A stretch of 64,000 bases of DNA from Gonocerus acuteangulatus (GCA_946811695.1 OX328126.1:9450361-9514360), one strand, 5' to 3'; shown: positions 21,765-32,305, numbered from the stretch's first letter. Translations and numbers: made by a program. The notes: generated by a model from the letters alone, not told the origin.

Positions 21765-22031
21765 CATATCGTCCCTACCATGTCAAACTATCGAATATGC
21801 AAAATCTCGTTTTTAGATTCGGGACTTTGCTCTTGGATTGCGGGCGATATGGCTTGTCGCGAATTGTGACGACTCTAACCCTTGTATAGGATAAATAGCC
21901 TTTAATGTCTTAAATAAAGTATCGAATAAGACCATTTTTGAATATATTATTTCGTCAATGGATAAAATATGTTCGTTCCTATTTTGCTCCGATTTGCATA
22001 TTCGTTAATTTGACATGGCAGGGACGATATG
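21765..22031. mobile_element. MITE-S, 267 bp
   Basis: TIRs of about 40 bp begin CATATCGTCCCTACCATGTC and end GACATGGCAGGGACGATATG. A second copy in the opposite orientation is at 35671-35928. TSD uncertain, and no coding capacity. Confidence 0.75.
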
Positions 22032-22189
22032 TTAAAGAGGATAGTTACATTAATTTTAAGAGTGAAGACACGATGACTCTAGAATGACTACTCAAAAATA
22101 TTAAACAATGGTAGCAGAATTCAAAATTTCTAAATAAATTACTAACTAAATATTTATTGACAATGTACATAATTTAGTCAATTAAGGCC

Positions 22190-22563
22190 CAGCACACACA
22201 GTGCGACTGTTCTGTAACTCCCGTTGCAAACCAGTTGCGTCTGAAACCAGTTTGCAACTGTAACAAAACTTCTGTCCGCACGCGGGGTACCCGGCAAAGG
22301 GCTAGTTGTAAATCAGTTGCGGCTATGACGCAGGAAAAGTGGGATGTTTATTAAGTGCTGTATGGGTTTGTTTTTAAGGCCTTGGCTTAGCCGTGTGAGC
22401 TTACTATGTCAGACTCAGACGAAGAAGACGTTGGGGTCATTTTGTCTCAATCAACACACTTCTATGACATTTTTTCCTTGCCATCTCTACATATGATGTC
22501 ATTTGGTACATGGGGTAACTTCATAAAGAATAAGAAAAACACCAAATTTCAGCTTAATGTCTA
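22190..22563 (+). mobile_element. PIF/Harbinger-like 5' fragment
   Basis: GGCCCAGCACACACAGTGCG looks like a Harbinger-type terminus, and about 215 bp later a short acidic first-exon-like frame starts at 22406 (MSDSDEEDVGVILSQ). No matching right end was found, so this is a truncated piece. The assignment rests on overall resemblance, not on a TSD. Confidence 0.35.
22406..22563 (+). pseudogene. Acidic N-terminal exon-like frame
   Basis: 52 codons starting MSDSDEEDVGVILSQSTHFY. The acidic Ser/Asp/Glu leader is common at the start of PIF/Harbinger and other transposon proteins, and a similar leader occurs at 58705. Sequence after about residue 15 is unrecognised. Confidence 0.25.
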
Positions 22564-22689
22564 AAAAGGTTTCAAAAATACGGCCATGTAAAGTTTTCAA
22601 CAAGTGGTCAAAATTTTGCTGCGGCAAAATATATCATGTCAATTTTTAGTTTTTTATATGCCCTTTAAAATAGCAAGTAACACATACGC

Positions 22690-22790
22690 TGTACTTATGT
22701 GTCACTCGCTGAAGTATTATGTACTGTGAACTATTCAGGCGATTCGCCAAAGTTGCGAAGCCTTATCAATAAATAAATAAATTGAACTAA
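22690..22790 (+). mobile_element. LINE 3'-terminal scrap
   Basis: GGCGATTCGCCAAAGTTGCG followed by TATCAATAAATAAATAAA closely resembles the 3' end of the LINE at 10051-13500. Only the last 60-100 bp are present. Confidence 0.5.
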
Positions 22791-23025
22791 TTACAACAAA
22801 TTATTAATGTAAACAATTTTTTTAAATAAGCTTTGGTAAAGTTTGGATTTAATTTTATAATTATGTATTAAAAAGCTTTTATATATAAAAATACGTAAAA
22901 TTAGTCCAAAGCCGCCTTCAGTATTAAATTATTTTAAAGATTGACACTATATGGCTGTGTAAACACCACTTGGTCTCGAACAACGAAACTTCAACCAACC
23001 GCATTTCATCAAAACCGGACCATTT

Positions 23026-23250
23026 ATAAACGGCAGGAGAGCGAACAGACAAATTCGCATGTATGTGTATATACATATGCATATACAGGGTGTCCCCAAC
23101 ATAAACGGCAGGAGAGCGAACAGACAAATTCGCATGTATGTGTATATACATATACATATACAGGGTGTCCCCAACATAAACGGCAGGAGAGCGAACAGAC
23201 AAATTCGCATGTATGTGTATATACATATACTTATACAGTGTGTCCCCAAC
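23026..23250 (+). repeat. 75-bp tandem repeat, three units
   Basis: Units start at 23026, 23101 and 23176 and repeat nearly perfectly. Each joins family X sequence (GGAGAGCGAACAGAC), a short microsatellite (TGTGTATATACATATAC) and the left end of a mariner-like MITE (TACAGGGTGTCCCC). Confidence 0.9.
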
Positions 23251-23483
23251 ATAAACGGCAAAACTTCGGCAATCGATGCAGGATGAAAAAAGAAAGAAAA
23301 AAAGTCGTTCGGCATTTTTCTCGATTTTGCTTCGTTTCCCAGAAAAACTCAAAAAACTACAACACAATTGTTGGTACCTATTTGTGCATTGCTCAAATCT
23401 CTAAAGGACTTTTTGCCTTAGTTTTTCGGTCCTCTACAAGCTCCTGAAGTTTTAGTTTTGCCATTTAAAACCGGAACACCCTG
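23236..23483. mobile_element. Mariner-type MITE, 248 bp
   Basis: The ends CAGTGTGTCCCC and CCGGAACACCCTG are flanked by TA on both sides; inner TIR parts (AACGGCAAAACTT / AAGTTTTAGTTTTGCC) also pair. No transposase. The left end was amplified in the adjacent 75-bp tandem array. Confidence 0.75.
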
Positions 23484-23999
23484 TATATATGCATGAATGT
23501 ATATGTATGTACATATATATATATATTTATATATATATATATATACACACACACATAAATATATAAATTTGAACCACCATTATATTCGTGATACATGGGA
23601 TCTGAAACATGAAATTTTCGTGTTGGCACTTGGATTGCGTCAAGGGGTTAACCTCATAAGCGGGTTTCCTTTCTATAGAGGAAACCGCTTATGGGGTTGA
23701 CATCATTACGCAATCCGGAAAAGGAGACACGAAAATTTCACGTTTCAGATCCCCTAGATCACGAATATGACGGTTGTTGAACTTTTTATATATATATTTC
23801 TCTGTTCGCTCTCCCACCGGCCCAAAAATGGTCCGATTTTGATGAAATTTCTTACAAGATCGTTCGTCTAATTTGAAAGGTCAAGTTCGTTGACCAGCAG
23901 AATCCGTCCACCGGAACATGGTTACTCGAACATGGTTCTGCACAACTGTGGAATTCCTACCAATTGGAGGATCATGAATAGCATTTTCTATACATAAAG

Positions 24000-24669
24000 C
24001 AATAGATAGAGGGGTTTGAGCTAACATTAATTCCCCCACAAGATTTTTTTTTTGCTGGAAGAAATTGTTCCACCTCGAAAGCCGGGGTGGGGGGAGAACT
24101 TTTGGCAGGCGAAAATGTAGCACTTTTTTCTAGCGATTGCGGCAATTTTACCTGGCCGAATTTGGACTTTGACAAGTTCATTTGAAGCAGAAATTAATTT
24201 TCTTTACTCTCTATTTGAAGTTTTTTTTTTTTTTTATCCAAAATCAACGGTTTTTAAATTAATGAAGAAAAACTGAAAAAAAAGTGCTAAAAGTTCGCGG
24301 TTTTTCGCCTGCCAAAAGTTCTCCCCCGGCTTTCGAGTTCGAAAAATTGGTTTCAGCATACTCACACCATACCTAAGGATATTAGAAAAAAAAATCTTGT
24401 GGGGGAATTAATGTTAGCTCGACCCCTTTTGAAGCCTCTATATACTGGAGCCCTATCTAATACCTGCGAGTTTTCAGTCCACCTGATTGTACAGTTTTAG
24501 TGGAAAAAGATTAATTCTAGAAACTTCGCTGAATTTCGCTCTTTAATGTGAAATCTTTGAATAGAAAAATTTCGTGACATGGTTTCCAAATTCGTGACTT
24601 TTTCGTGATTTTCGTGCCCTATTTTTCATTTCGTGATTTTCGTGACTTTTTCGTGCAGTAGACACCCTG
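24000..24669. repeat. Inverted repeat and hAT-like terminus
   Basis: About 24010-24130 and 24290-24425 are inverted copies (GAGCTAACATTAATTCCCCC and its mirror). The stretch 24555-24669 is rich in TTTCGTGA units and ends AGTAGACACCCTG, a terminus type seen in hAT elements. A facing end CATGGTGTCTACTACTTTCC lies at 21544, but flanking 8-mers do not match, so I do not join them. Confidence 0.5.
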
Positions 24670-25083
24670 CTCTATTGCATTATAACCTCAGTTTTATGTC
24701 AAAGCTCTCCGTACCCCTGTCATCTCTGACCACCCTTACCTCAATGAGTGGTCACCCAGCCACTCAAACTTAAACCTCATTTTCTCAAACTTACTGCGAT
24801 CCACAAGATTCAGAAATGATTGCACATCCGTAAGGAATAGTTCTACGTCTTCTCATCGTTAAGCCACTGTTTATTCTGTACTTATACAAGTAATATCAAT
24901 TTTTTTTTCTTGAAGTAACTGGCAGGAGTTGCTCCAAAAAATTGTTTAAAACACCTATTTATTATTCTTAAATTAAACTACACACAATTAACTATGTGTA
25001 GCATAAAAATAGAGATGCTGAAGGTTAGGGTTGAGGAGTATCAATGGATTTTTAAAGAGACAGACGGGAGTTGCTGTCCAAAA

Positions 25084-25359
25084 CATGGGCGTATATAAGG
25101 GGGGGCTGAGGGGGCTGCAGCCCCCCCCCCCCGAAATTTTCATTTGATGGTAAAAATGTGTCATAAAAACCTTAAAAATAAATTGAATAAGTTCGCTTAG
25201 TTAATAAAAAATAGTTTATTTTAGGTGGAATAGCGTTTTAGTTGACTAAAACTATTTTAAATTCTAAATTTTTCATATTCCATTACCCGGAAATGGTCTC
25301 AGCCCCCCCCCCGAAATCTTCCCAGCCCCTCCCGAAATTATTTCCTATATACGCCCATG
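25084..25359. mobile_element. hAT-2 MITE, complete, 276 bp
   Basis: The ends are CATGGGCGTATATAAGG and CCTATATACGCCCATG. A perfect 8-bp TSD GTCCAAAA lies at 25076-25083 and 25360-25367. Long C-runs sit just inside each end. Relatives at 5420, 25639 and 52158. Confidence 0.92.
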
Positions 25360-25850
25360 GTCCAAAATTGTTTAAAACATTAATTGCGATGATTGGAACC
25401 TGTTTAGGTTCATCATCAGGGCATCTGAAATGAAATTGTGTTCAGGTCCATAAATTAACTTGCCCACAAAGCAAATTATGAAGATTACCCGGATTTGCTC
25501 TCAAGATTCAAAATCTATGGGCCTCAATATGAAATTATAAAAATTAATAGACCTTAACACAACTATATTTAAGATGCCCTCATGATGAACCTAAACAGGT
25601 TCCAATCGTCGCAATTAATGTTTTAAACAATTTTGGACCATGGGCGTATATAGGAAACAAGTTCGGGAGGGGCTGGGAAACTTTCGGGGGGGGCTGAGAC
25701 CATTTCCGGGGAATGGAATATGAAAAATTTAGAATTTAAAATAGTTTTAGGCAACTAAAACGCTATTTAACCTAAAATAAACTATTTTTTATTAACTAAG
25801 CAAACTTATTTAATTTATTTTTAAGGTTTTTATGACCTAAAATTATTGAT
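25360..25850. repeat. Large inverted repeat including a second hAT-2 copy
   Basis: The left part (GTCCAAAATTGTTTAAAACA...AACCTGTTTAGGTTCATCAT) is mirrored at about 25562-25638 and continues into an inverted hAT-2 copy (25639-25850), including the same flanking GTCCAAAA. MITE and flank were therefore duplicated together, not inserted twice. A worn hammerhead-like CTGATGATGAACCT core lies in each arm but lacks GAAAC. Confidence 0.75.
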
Positions 25851-26770
25851 TGAATTGATTTTAGAGTTGTGTCACTTTAGAAATACTAGTGCGGTAAGTA
25901 TCATTTATCCTAATTTTTTTGTTTTTCCTTTTATTCCTTCTGTATATAAATTAGCATTAACTCTATACTCCTAGTTTTAAAGCTCTGAAGAAGGCTTGAA
26001 TTTCACAGTGAAAAAGGATCTAGCATAATTTTAACACAAATTCGGATTCATTTAGTTGAAACCAAAAAAAAAACAAGACAAAAATCTAAGCGATAGTCAT
26101 AGAACTTCTACTTTGGATATTTGGATATTTAGTCGTGGGCTTTGGACAATTGGAGATTAAGATTAAAAATAAGAAAGAATATGACAAACAATCAAGCTCA
26201 TTTCTTCCCTAGTTCTGTGGGAGGAAGGGAAATTGCAGGGGGGGGGGGGTTAAACATTTTAAATTGCAGAATAAGAATCAACAAGTGGGTGCTTCTATAA
26301 GAAATAAAAAGAAATAATGTCACAATTTCCTACAAAAGAATTTTTTATTAATAATAACTTTTTATTCTCTAACTACTTCATTACGAATTAATAAGACCGA
26401 AACAGAATGAGAATTTTTGTCCAATTAAGTAGGAAGAAGGTTAATGTCTAAATATAGGATGTTTCAAAATCAATATCTTCTGGGTTTTTTTTTTTTTTTT
26501 AATTATTATAATGGCGTGTCAACCCTTAAGGTCACTAACACCATTCCTGTGTGTAGTAATTTTCATTATAATTCGGTAATAAGTATCAACATGTATGCAT
26601 TATGATTAAATTGCTATCAATAATATTTCTGTTTTGGGTTTGAATGCTTTATTAAAGTTACGGTTATAAATGATACGTTAAGTGAAAGAGCAGCTAAATA
26701 CAGTTTTGTTTCATGGAACCGGTGCATTTGTCACGCTACCATTATCCGCTAGAAAGCGCTAGTAGCTAAG
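25851..26770. other. No gene recognised
   Basis: AT-rich. Contains a G-run at about 26238-26250 and a T-run at about 26487-26502 followed by sequence vaguely like the SINE-C tail. Nothing further is supported. Confidence 0.4.
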
Positions 26771-26880
26771 ATGGCGACTGTTGGACACAAAGCTTATTGT
26801 GATTCACAGTTTGTAAAGACCGAATCTGTAGTTACTGTGCAAATTGCATTTCGTATGAAGTTCGGTTATTATCAAGCAGT
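26771..26880 (+). pseudogene. DUF4817-type helix-turn-helix fragment
   Basis: Starting at ATG 26771 the frame reads MATVGHKAYCDSQFVKTESV followed by VTVQIAFRMKFG. This matches the N-terminal pattern of insect transposon proteins with a DUF4817 helix-turn-helix (CxxxFxKTESVVTVQxAFRxKFG). The match stops at about residue 36, where AT-rich MITE sequence begins (CAGTGTTGTGTATATTTG), so the gene was interrupted or truncated. Such domains bind transposon ends or act with a DDE transposase; none of the downstream part is here. Confidence 0.65.
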
Positions 26881-27043
26881 GTTGTGTATATTTGAATTAA
26901 AATTTAATTCAAATGATATTTGAATTATGGTTACAGTAATTGAAAAAATAATTCAATTTGCATTAACTGCATTTCAATTAAATAGAATTGAAGTATTTGA
27001 ATTACGTAGTTATTTGAAATGTGTGTTGAGTAAATTTGAATTG

Positions 27044-27082
<39 letters not shown>

Positions 27083-27160
27083 GTAATTTAAAAAACTAAA
27101 GTATTTGAATGGTAATTGAATTACAATTGTAATTTAATTACAATTCTAATTCAATTACAA
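26878..27160. mobile_element. AT-rich fold-back MITE, probably hAT
   Basis: It starts CAGTGTTGTGTATATTTG and consists of alternating TTTGAATT / AATTCAAAT-type words that can fold on themselves, with an A-run at 27044-27079. The right end appears lost at the Helitron insertion at 27161. Composition resembles the MITE at 4386-5410. Confidence 0.5.
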
Positions 27161-27816
27161 TCTATATATATAAAAATCACATGTCTGTCTGTCTGTTTTC
27201 CTGTTTGTTTGTTCCTTATACAAATCCACACCGTTTGACCGATTTTGACCAAACTTCCCACACAGGTACGTCTTGATACGGGAAATCTCCTAGGCTAGGC
27301 CAAAATAGCCAAATTTCAAAATTTGGTCAAAGGGTCAAAAGTATTGTTCAAGAAAAATTGGCTACACTGAACCATTCAGATTCTTACGGCCATTTTGAAT
27401 AATGTCACATTTATTTGTTGATGTTCTTGATAATTAGAATAACTCGAACTCATTGATGACTTTACATCATTATATAATCATGTAATGCAGTTTATTTCAA
27501 TTTTAATATCAACACTCACTGTCTAACTAAAGAGTACTGGCCTTTCTTTGGTAAGAACTATCTACTGGCAGGCTATGCTGCTGGCCTCTGTCGGAAGTTA
27601 TATGAACTAATGTGGTACTGGCCTCTGTCGGTTTTTTTTTAGATCTGCTGTGGTGCTGGCCTCTGTTGGCTTTCTCACGAACTAAATCTAGACAGTTATA
27701 AACAAATTCACACCGTTTGACCGATTTTGACGTAACTGGGTATACAGGTAGATCTTGATATTGGGAGAGTCATAGGCAGAAAGTAGGTGTAGCATGGCAC
27801 ACTGAGTAACAGCTAG
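27161..27816 (+). mobile_element. Helitron, non-autonomous, 656 bp
   Basis: The 5' end TCTATATATATAAAAATCAC is preceded by A. The 3' end CAGCTAG is followed by T. (TGTC)n and the phrase CACACCGTTTGACCGATTTT follow the 5' end and recur near the 3' end. The 3' subterminal hairpin is weak (GTGT...ACAC). Confidence 0.75.
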
Positions 27817-27896
27817 TTTTTGATAAAATTGATATTTTAATTACTGACTATCATAATTGGTGATAAGTACACTTACATTTAAGTTACAATTCAATA

Positions 27897-28423
27897 AGTA
27901 GCTGGGGCGATAACAGGTCAGCTGTTACCGTACTGTATGTATTTCATAATATTATTTTTATTTGCGGTTCATTTCAACAAGGAACCTTTGAATTACTAGA
28001 AATAAACTGTGATTTTGTCCCTCATAGAGTTTACGCTATACCTGGTGAAGGTCCATCCGAGGTAATAATAACCCGAACCCTTGCACAGCCTCCTCACCCA
28101 TCAGCATCCCCAGTCAGAAAACTTCTTGATAATGGTTGCAAATATAATGGGTGTTTCCAAATGACATCTTGGAAACATAAATTTTTAAACTATAACAACA
28201 TTTATTATGGGCAACGAATTTTGACCTGTATTGGTTAAACTGCTGTTACTGGTAACCTATAGATAACGGGTTATCTCTAGGTAATCTCTTTCTTGAAACT
28301 GGTCCGGAGCGCCCCAATCTCAAGAAACATTATACTTTGATTATTCATCAATACTATGACGGGGACCGTGCTATAACAAAATAACTACTTTTCTGCCGTG
28401 ACAAAGCACGGACATTCAGCTAG
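27897..28423 (+). mobile_element. Helitron 3' part, same family as 9684-14015
   Basis: It shares the body (CGATAACAGGTCAGCTGTTACC, CCGAACCCTTGCACAGCCTC) and the end with the Helitron at 9684-14015: hairpin CCGTG-ACAAAG-CACGG at 28396-28411, then ATTCAGCTAG followed by T. A worn SINE-B tail lies inside (about 28185-28275). The 5' end is missing. Confidence 0.8.
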
Positions 28424-29034
28424 TTTTATGGATAAAGCGGTTTAAGGATAAACATTGAGGACTATAAAATAAGAAATTAAAATCCCAGAAGTTAGCAGTT
28501 AAAAATCATAGTACCATAGTGAAAAAAATAAAAGAATTTGCAACAATATCAATGTTATATTTCGTTCTTAATAAGAAAGGTTTCAGCTGGGTAAGTATAC
28601 GTATGTTTTAAATTATTTTGTGACTTTTAAGGCCCCCTGTCAGTCATTAAAGAGAAAAAAAAACAATTATACTGACCGCAGACTAGAATATATTAGAAAG
28701 AAAAAAAAAAAGGAAATAATTACAGTAAAAATGAAGAGAAAAATATAAAAAAAAGGTTTTGATATTTTGACAAGATGGGGATGTGAACTGGAGAGGGTAC
28801 AGGGGAGGTTTTTAATCACGAGACGATGGGTTCTTCCTTCTTTTCAATCCTACCAGATGGTTTTCATTCTACCCTTATGCTGGACTAAGCTTTACACGTC
28901 AGCTGTTCATTACCCGCCAAAATCAGCGCGCCAAAAACCACGTGTATTGTTCAGATTGTCATCATTAATTAATGGTAAAAACTGTTATATCAAATTCAGC
29001 AATATATATATATATATATATTATAAATATGGCT
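28424..29034. other. No gene recognised
   Basis: AT-rich sequence with short A-runs. The open frame 28767-29099 has no recognisable motif and runs into a TA microsatellite. Confidence 0.4.
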
Positions 29035-29275
29035 CAGGTCATAAGAATAGTACTCCATTTTCTATGTACTATTTTATTCCAGTTTCTATTTACTATTAAC
29101 TGAGGCTAGCTAAATCGTAATATCAGCTACCTCAGTCGTCGCCTACGGGTGGCGAGCTAACCACACATGGGGATTTAATGGCCCCTGAGGAGGTGGGATA
29201 AAGGCCACGAAACATGTAGGGCGTGCCAACAATAAAATAGTACATAGAAAATGGACTGCTATTCTTATGACCTGT
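29035..29275. repeat. Hairpin element with hammerhead-like core
   Basis: The arms at 29035-29078 and 29232-29275 are inverted (CAGGTCATAAGAATAGTACT and its mirror). On the plus strand 29185-29213 reads CTGAGGA, G, GTGG, loop, CCAC, GAAAC. The stem differs in sequence from the other elements but pairs equally well. Confidence 0.65.
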
Positions 29276-29510
29276 GCCATATTAAAAAAAAAAAAATAAA
29301 TATACGTAAATAAAGGTCAGAAATACGTGGAATAGAATATATATATATACACGCAGCATTTTCAAGTCAAATTCATTCAATCTTTTGCGAAAATCCTAAA
29401 TATATAATTCATTCGTCACCAGCAGTGTTCAAGTGTTCACGGAGTATATGTATTTATACACACCTTCTCTTCTTCCGTTTAAAGCAATAATTATTATAAT
29501 AATTAACAAG

Positions 29511-29698
29511 GCCAACGGCCATAGACACGTTGAATACACCGGTTCCCGTAGATCACCGAAGTTAAGCAACGTCGGGCGTGGTCATTACCTGAATGGATGA
29601 CCGACCACGTGCTGTTGGCATTATAAAAGGTTGGCAACCTGTAGATAGCCCGGCGCTAATAGCAAAATAGTTAATGCGCCGTTAAAAACGAAAAAAAA
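29511..29698 (+). mobile_element. 5S rRNA-headed SINE (SINE3 type)
   Basis: 29511-29621 aligns with animal 5S rRNA: GCCAACGGCCATA start, CACGTTGAATACACCGGTTC, the A-box region GAAGTTAAGCAACGTCGGGC, and a C-box-like GAATGGATGACCGACC, ending TGCTGTTGGCA. About 10 nt of the 5S are missing near the 3' side. It continues into a tail (TTGGCAACCTGTAGATAGCCC ... GCGCCGTTAAAA) that resembles the SINE-B tail, then A-rich sequence. A 10-bp TSD AATTAACAAG lies at 29501-29510 and 29699-29708. It is therefore a retroposed SINE using the internal 5S Pol III promoter, not a 5S gene. Confidence 0.88.
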
Positions 29699-29717
29699 AA
29701 TTAACAAGTAATGAATA

Positions 29718-29817
29718 AGCAAACGGCCAAAGCTAGATTTAATTCCCTGATACTCATATATCACTGAAGTTACGCAACAGAAGTCGAGCGTGGCCAATAC
29801 CTGAATGCGTGACTGCC
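29718..29817 (+). pseudogene. Strongly diverged 5S-like sequence
   Basis: AACGGCCAAAG, CACTGAAGTTACGCAACAG, TCGAGCGTGGCCAATACCTG and AATGCGTGACTGCC follow the 5S order with many changes. It is probably an older 5S-SINE head beside the younger one at 29511. Confidence 0.55.
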
Positions 29818-30059
29818 CCCCCTCCCCCCCAAAAAAAACTATGTGAATTTTTTTTTTAACTCGCCATAGGATAAACAAGTCATTCTACCAGTACTTATGA
29901 TATTTTTGCTCAACGTCTATCGAAAATAAATGCATAAAATTCTCACGAGACATCACAAATTAATAAGTTCGTAAATGTAAACAAAAAAATAACCGCTTCA
30001 TTGCGGGCTCTTATACCAATCAAAAAGTTTAGTTTTCGGTCAATAACTAATATATAATA

Positions 30060-30061
<2 letters not shown>

Positions 30062-30105
<44 letters not shown>

Positions 30106-30190
30106 TATATAACATATATATTATATATATTGTATATATAATATAAATATATTATATATATATATATTATATATATAATATATATATAAG
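30062..30190. repeat. AT microsatellite / ATATAAT-rich tract
   Basis: About 130 bp of nearly pure A/T dinucleotide and ATATTATAT words. No other content. Confidence 0.95.
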
Positions 30191-30220
30191 ATCGCTTTCC
30201 CAAAATAAATAAAATAATTG

Positions 30221-30242
30221 TTTTTTTTTTTTTTTTTTTTTT

Positions 30243-30288
<46 letters not shown>

Positions 30289-30449
30289 GGCGCATCTACA
30301 TCTAGGCCATTAGCGCCGACATCCAGGGTGCAGCGAGGAATTTTCCCAACAAGCCGTGGGATGAGAAAATTCCTGCCGGAGGTTGGGAATCGAACCCAAC
30401 ATCTCCCGCTCATGAATCCAAGGCGCTAGCCACTAGACGACGGGAGACC
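30221..30449 (-). mobile_element. SINE-C with long A-tail
   Basis: T-run (minus-strand A-tail) at about 30221-30286, then the inverse of the SINE-C body and head ending GAGACCC at 30449. The body is fuller than at 17131, with GAGGAATTTTCCCAACAAGC. TSD obscured by A/T-rich flanks. Confidence 0.88.
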
Positions 30450-30928
30450 CAAAAAAAATTCCTATAATATAGAACAATAAATTGACTGCAGCGCCGTAAA
30501 AACATATTTAAGACATAAGTATTAAATAGAAACCGTAAACAAATTTTAAATAATCAGAACTCGAATTGACCTTCTATGACAATAACAATAAACACAGAAG
30601 GTAAAAGTACTCGAAAGAAGGCCATAGATAAATATGCCATAATAACCTCTTAAAACTCAAGTACATCCTCTCACGATTAAACTAAATCATTTGACAAAAC
30701 AATGAAAATAATAAAAAAAAGTACAACACGATTACGATTTCAGAAGGTCGTTCCAGTTTAAGAAGCTTTAATAATATAAATTATATAATTGCTAACAAGT
30801 AAAAAAAAAATAAAAAATAGATAAATAACTAGGAAAATGTTAGTAGTAATAACTATTTGACTATTTATTTATTGCTGAGCATCAGCGACTCGCTACATAT
30901 AATTTTTAAATATACATTCAATCCTTGG
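30450..30928. other. No gene recognised
   Basis: AT-rich sequence between two SINE-C copies that face each other; nothing else seen. Confidence 0.4.
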
Positions 30929-31099
30929 GGTCTCCCGTGGTCTAGTGGCTAGCGCCTTGGATTCATAAGCAGGAGATGTTGGGTTCGATTCCCACCTCCG
31001 GCAGAAATTTTCTCATCTCAGGGCTCGCTGGGAAAATTCCTCGCTGCACCCTGGATGTCGGCGCTAATGACCTAGATGTAGATGTGCCGAAAAAAAAAA
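30929..31099 (+). mobile_element. SINE-C, plus-strand copy
   Basis: The head reads GGTCTCCCGTGGTCTAGTGG (A box TGGTCTAGTGG) and GTTGGGTTCGATTCCCACC (B box), then CGCTGGGAAAATTCCTCGCT and ATGTGCCG plus an A-tail. A short TSD with AATCCTT lies before 30929 and after the tail. Confidence 0.9.
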
Positions 31100-31136
31100 T
31101 AAATTAATCCTTAACACAAATATGCTATTGGAATTA

Positions 31137-31574
31137 GGGTCTTTTTGCAAAGACCACATCCAGTTACTTTTGAAGTAGCAGTAGTGATTGAATCAGTGAT
31201 TCAGCGCATGCGCATAACTCCTTTGCCTTCCTAATGGAGGATTCCGATGACCAATTGCTTCGGTTCTTGTTGAGAGTAAAATAACCTTCAACAGTGAATT
31301 TGCTTTTGTTTATGAAAAAGCTCTGCTTATTTTAGTGAGAAAAAATGAGTATTTTTCAATTAGTTCGCGATGTTCCTGACAAAGAAAAAGGGATTGATTT
31401 CTTACTCGGAAAAATTAATGGAATCTCATTAATTTTAGCGAGTTGGATAGACTAGAGTCGCTACAATTAATATAATTCTATTAATTGCGAGTTGGATTGA
31501 CTAGAGTTTTGATATCTTCTTGAGCGAGCGGAAACGCATAGCATGTAATGCTTAATAAAGGTAAAATATCCAAA

Positions 31575-31611
<37 letters not shown>

Positions 31612-31939
31612 GAGAGAGAGAGAAGGAATAAAATATGTTTGTTTACAAATATCGTTGCTTGTTATCCTTCATAACCTGCAAAACAGTCAACTTTAATGCT
31701 TAATAACTTTTTTCATAGTTGAGAGAATTGATTTTGATCATATTAACCTTTTTATTAATAAATATTACTTGCCATTATCTAATATGGATTATATCCGTAG
31801 ATATCGAGTCAAGTAGTAGTAGATAACCAGCAAAGAACCTATTAGCTAATCAGTAAGCTTATCAGCCAATACGAGTAACTGTTATAAATCACTACTGCTA
31901 CTTCAAAAGTAACTGGATGTGGTCTTCGCAAAAAGACCC
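31137..31939. mobile_element. TIR element, 803 bp, 8-bp TSD (hAT- or Merlin-like)
   Basis: Nearly perfect TIRs of about 53 bp begin GGGTCTTTTTGCAAAGACCA. A perfect 8-bp TSD TGGAATTA lies at 31129-31136 and 31940-31947. Merlin elements start GG and make 8-9-bp TSDs; hAT also makes 8 bp, so the superfamily is open. It holds a (GA)n tract at about 31580-31622 and the TTCTTGAGCGAGCG block shared with 20561-21290. No transposase seen. Confidence 0.85.
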
Positions 31940-31947
31940 TGGAATTA

Positions 31948-32305
31948 TAATATACACGTATTGTTAATACGAGTAAAATATTACAAATAGTTATAGACCT
32001 ATATAAGCATAGTTATATACTCATATACGATCTTTCCTATACATCTAATTGTAAAGAAAAGAAGTATACAATAAACAAGTAATCTAAGTGTGAATTATAA
32101 ACTATTGAACATTTTGGAGTAATTGCATAATAATTTAGTATTTATTTTAGTTGTGCATCGCCACATTCACTACATCTGAGAATAAAAACGTTAGCCATTA
32201 AAAATAAAGATTAAACAACGCTAAGCAAGAGAAGAAAACAAAATTAGATTTTTTTGTATATGTTAGTAGTAGTAATAATTGAATTAAGAAAATACTGTAA
32301 ACAAT
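31948..32305. other. No gene recognised
   Basis: AT-rich, no repeat family match. Confidence 0.4.

Larger units (their letters stand above)
22985..23905. repeat. Family X repeat, two copies head to head
   Basis: The left, plus-strand copy shows TTTCATCAAAACCGGACCAT and GAGCGAACAGAC (about 23000-23050), resuming after a MITE insertion at 23560. The right, inverted copy runs to about 23905. Around 23566-23790 the two post-microsatellite blocks (GAACCACC...CTCATAAGCGGGTTTCC) form an inverted repeat centred near 23673. Confidence 0.7.

Noticed and set aside
22941..23447. 168-codon frame as a repeat protein
   Set aside because: It is the 75-bp tandem repeat (25 codons per unit), built from a MITE end and family X sequence.
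21544..24669. A single 3.1-kb hAT element between facing GGTGTCTACT and AGTAGACACC ends
   Set aside because: The flanking 8-mers (TGCCTCTA, CTCTATTG) do not match and the interior holds unrelated insertions, so the ends may belong to separate fragments.
29511..29622. Functional 5S rRNA gene
   Set aside because: It lacks about 10 nt of the 5S and a T-run terminator, and is fused to a SINE tail inside a TSD.
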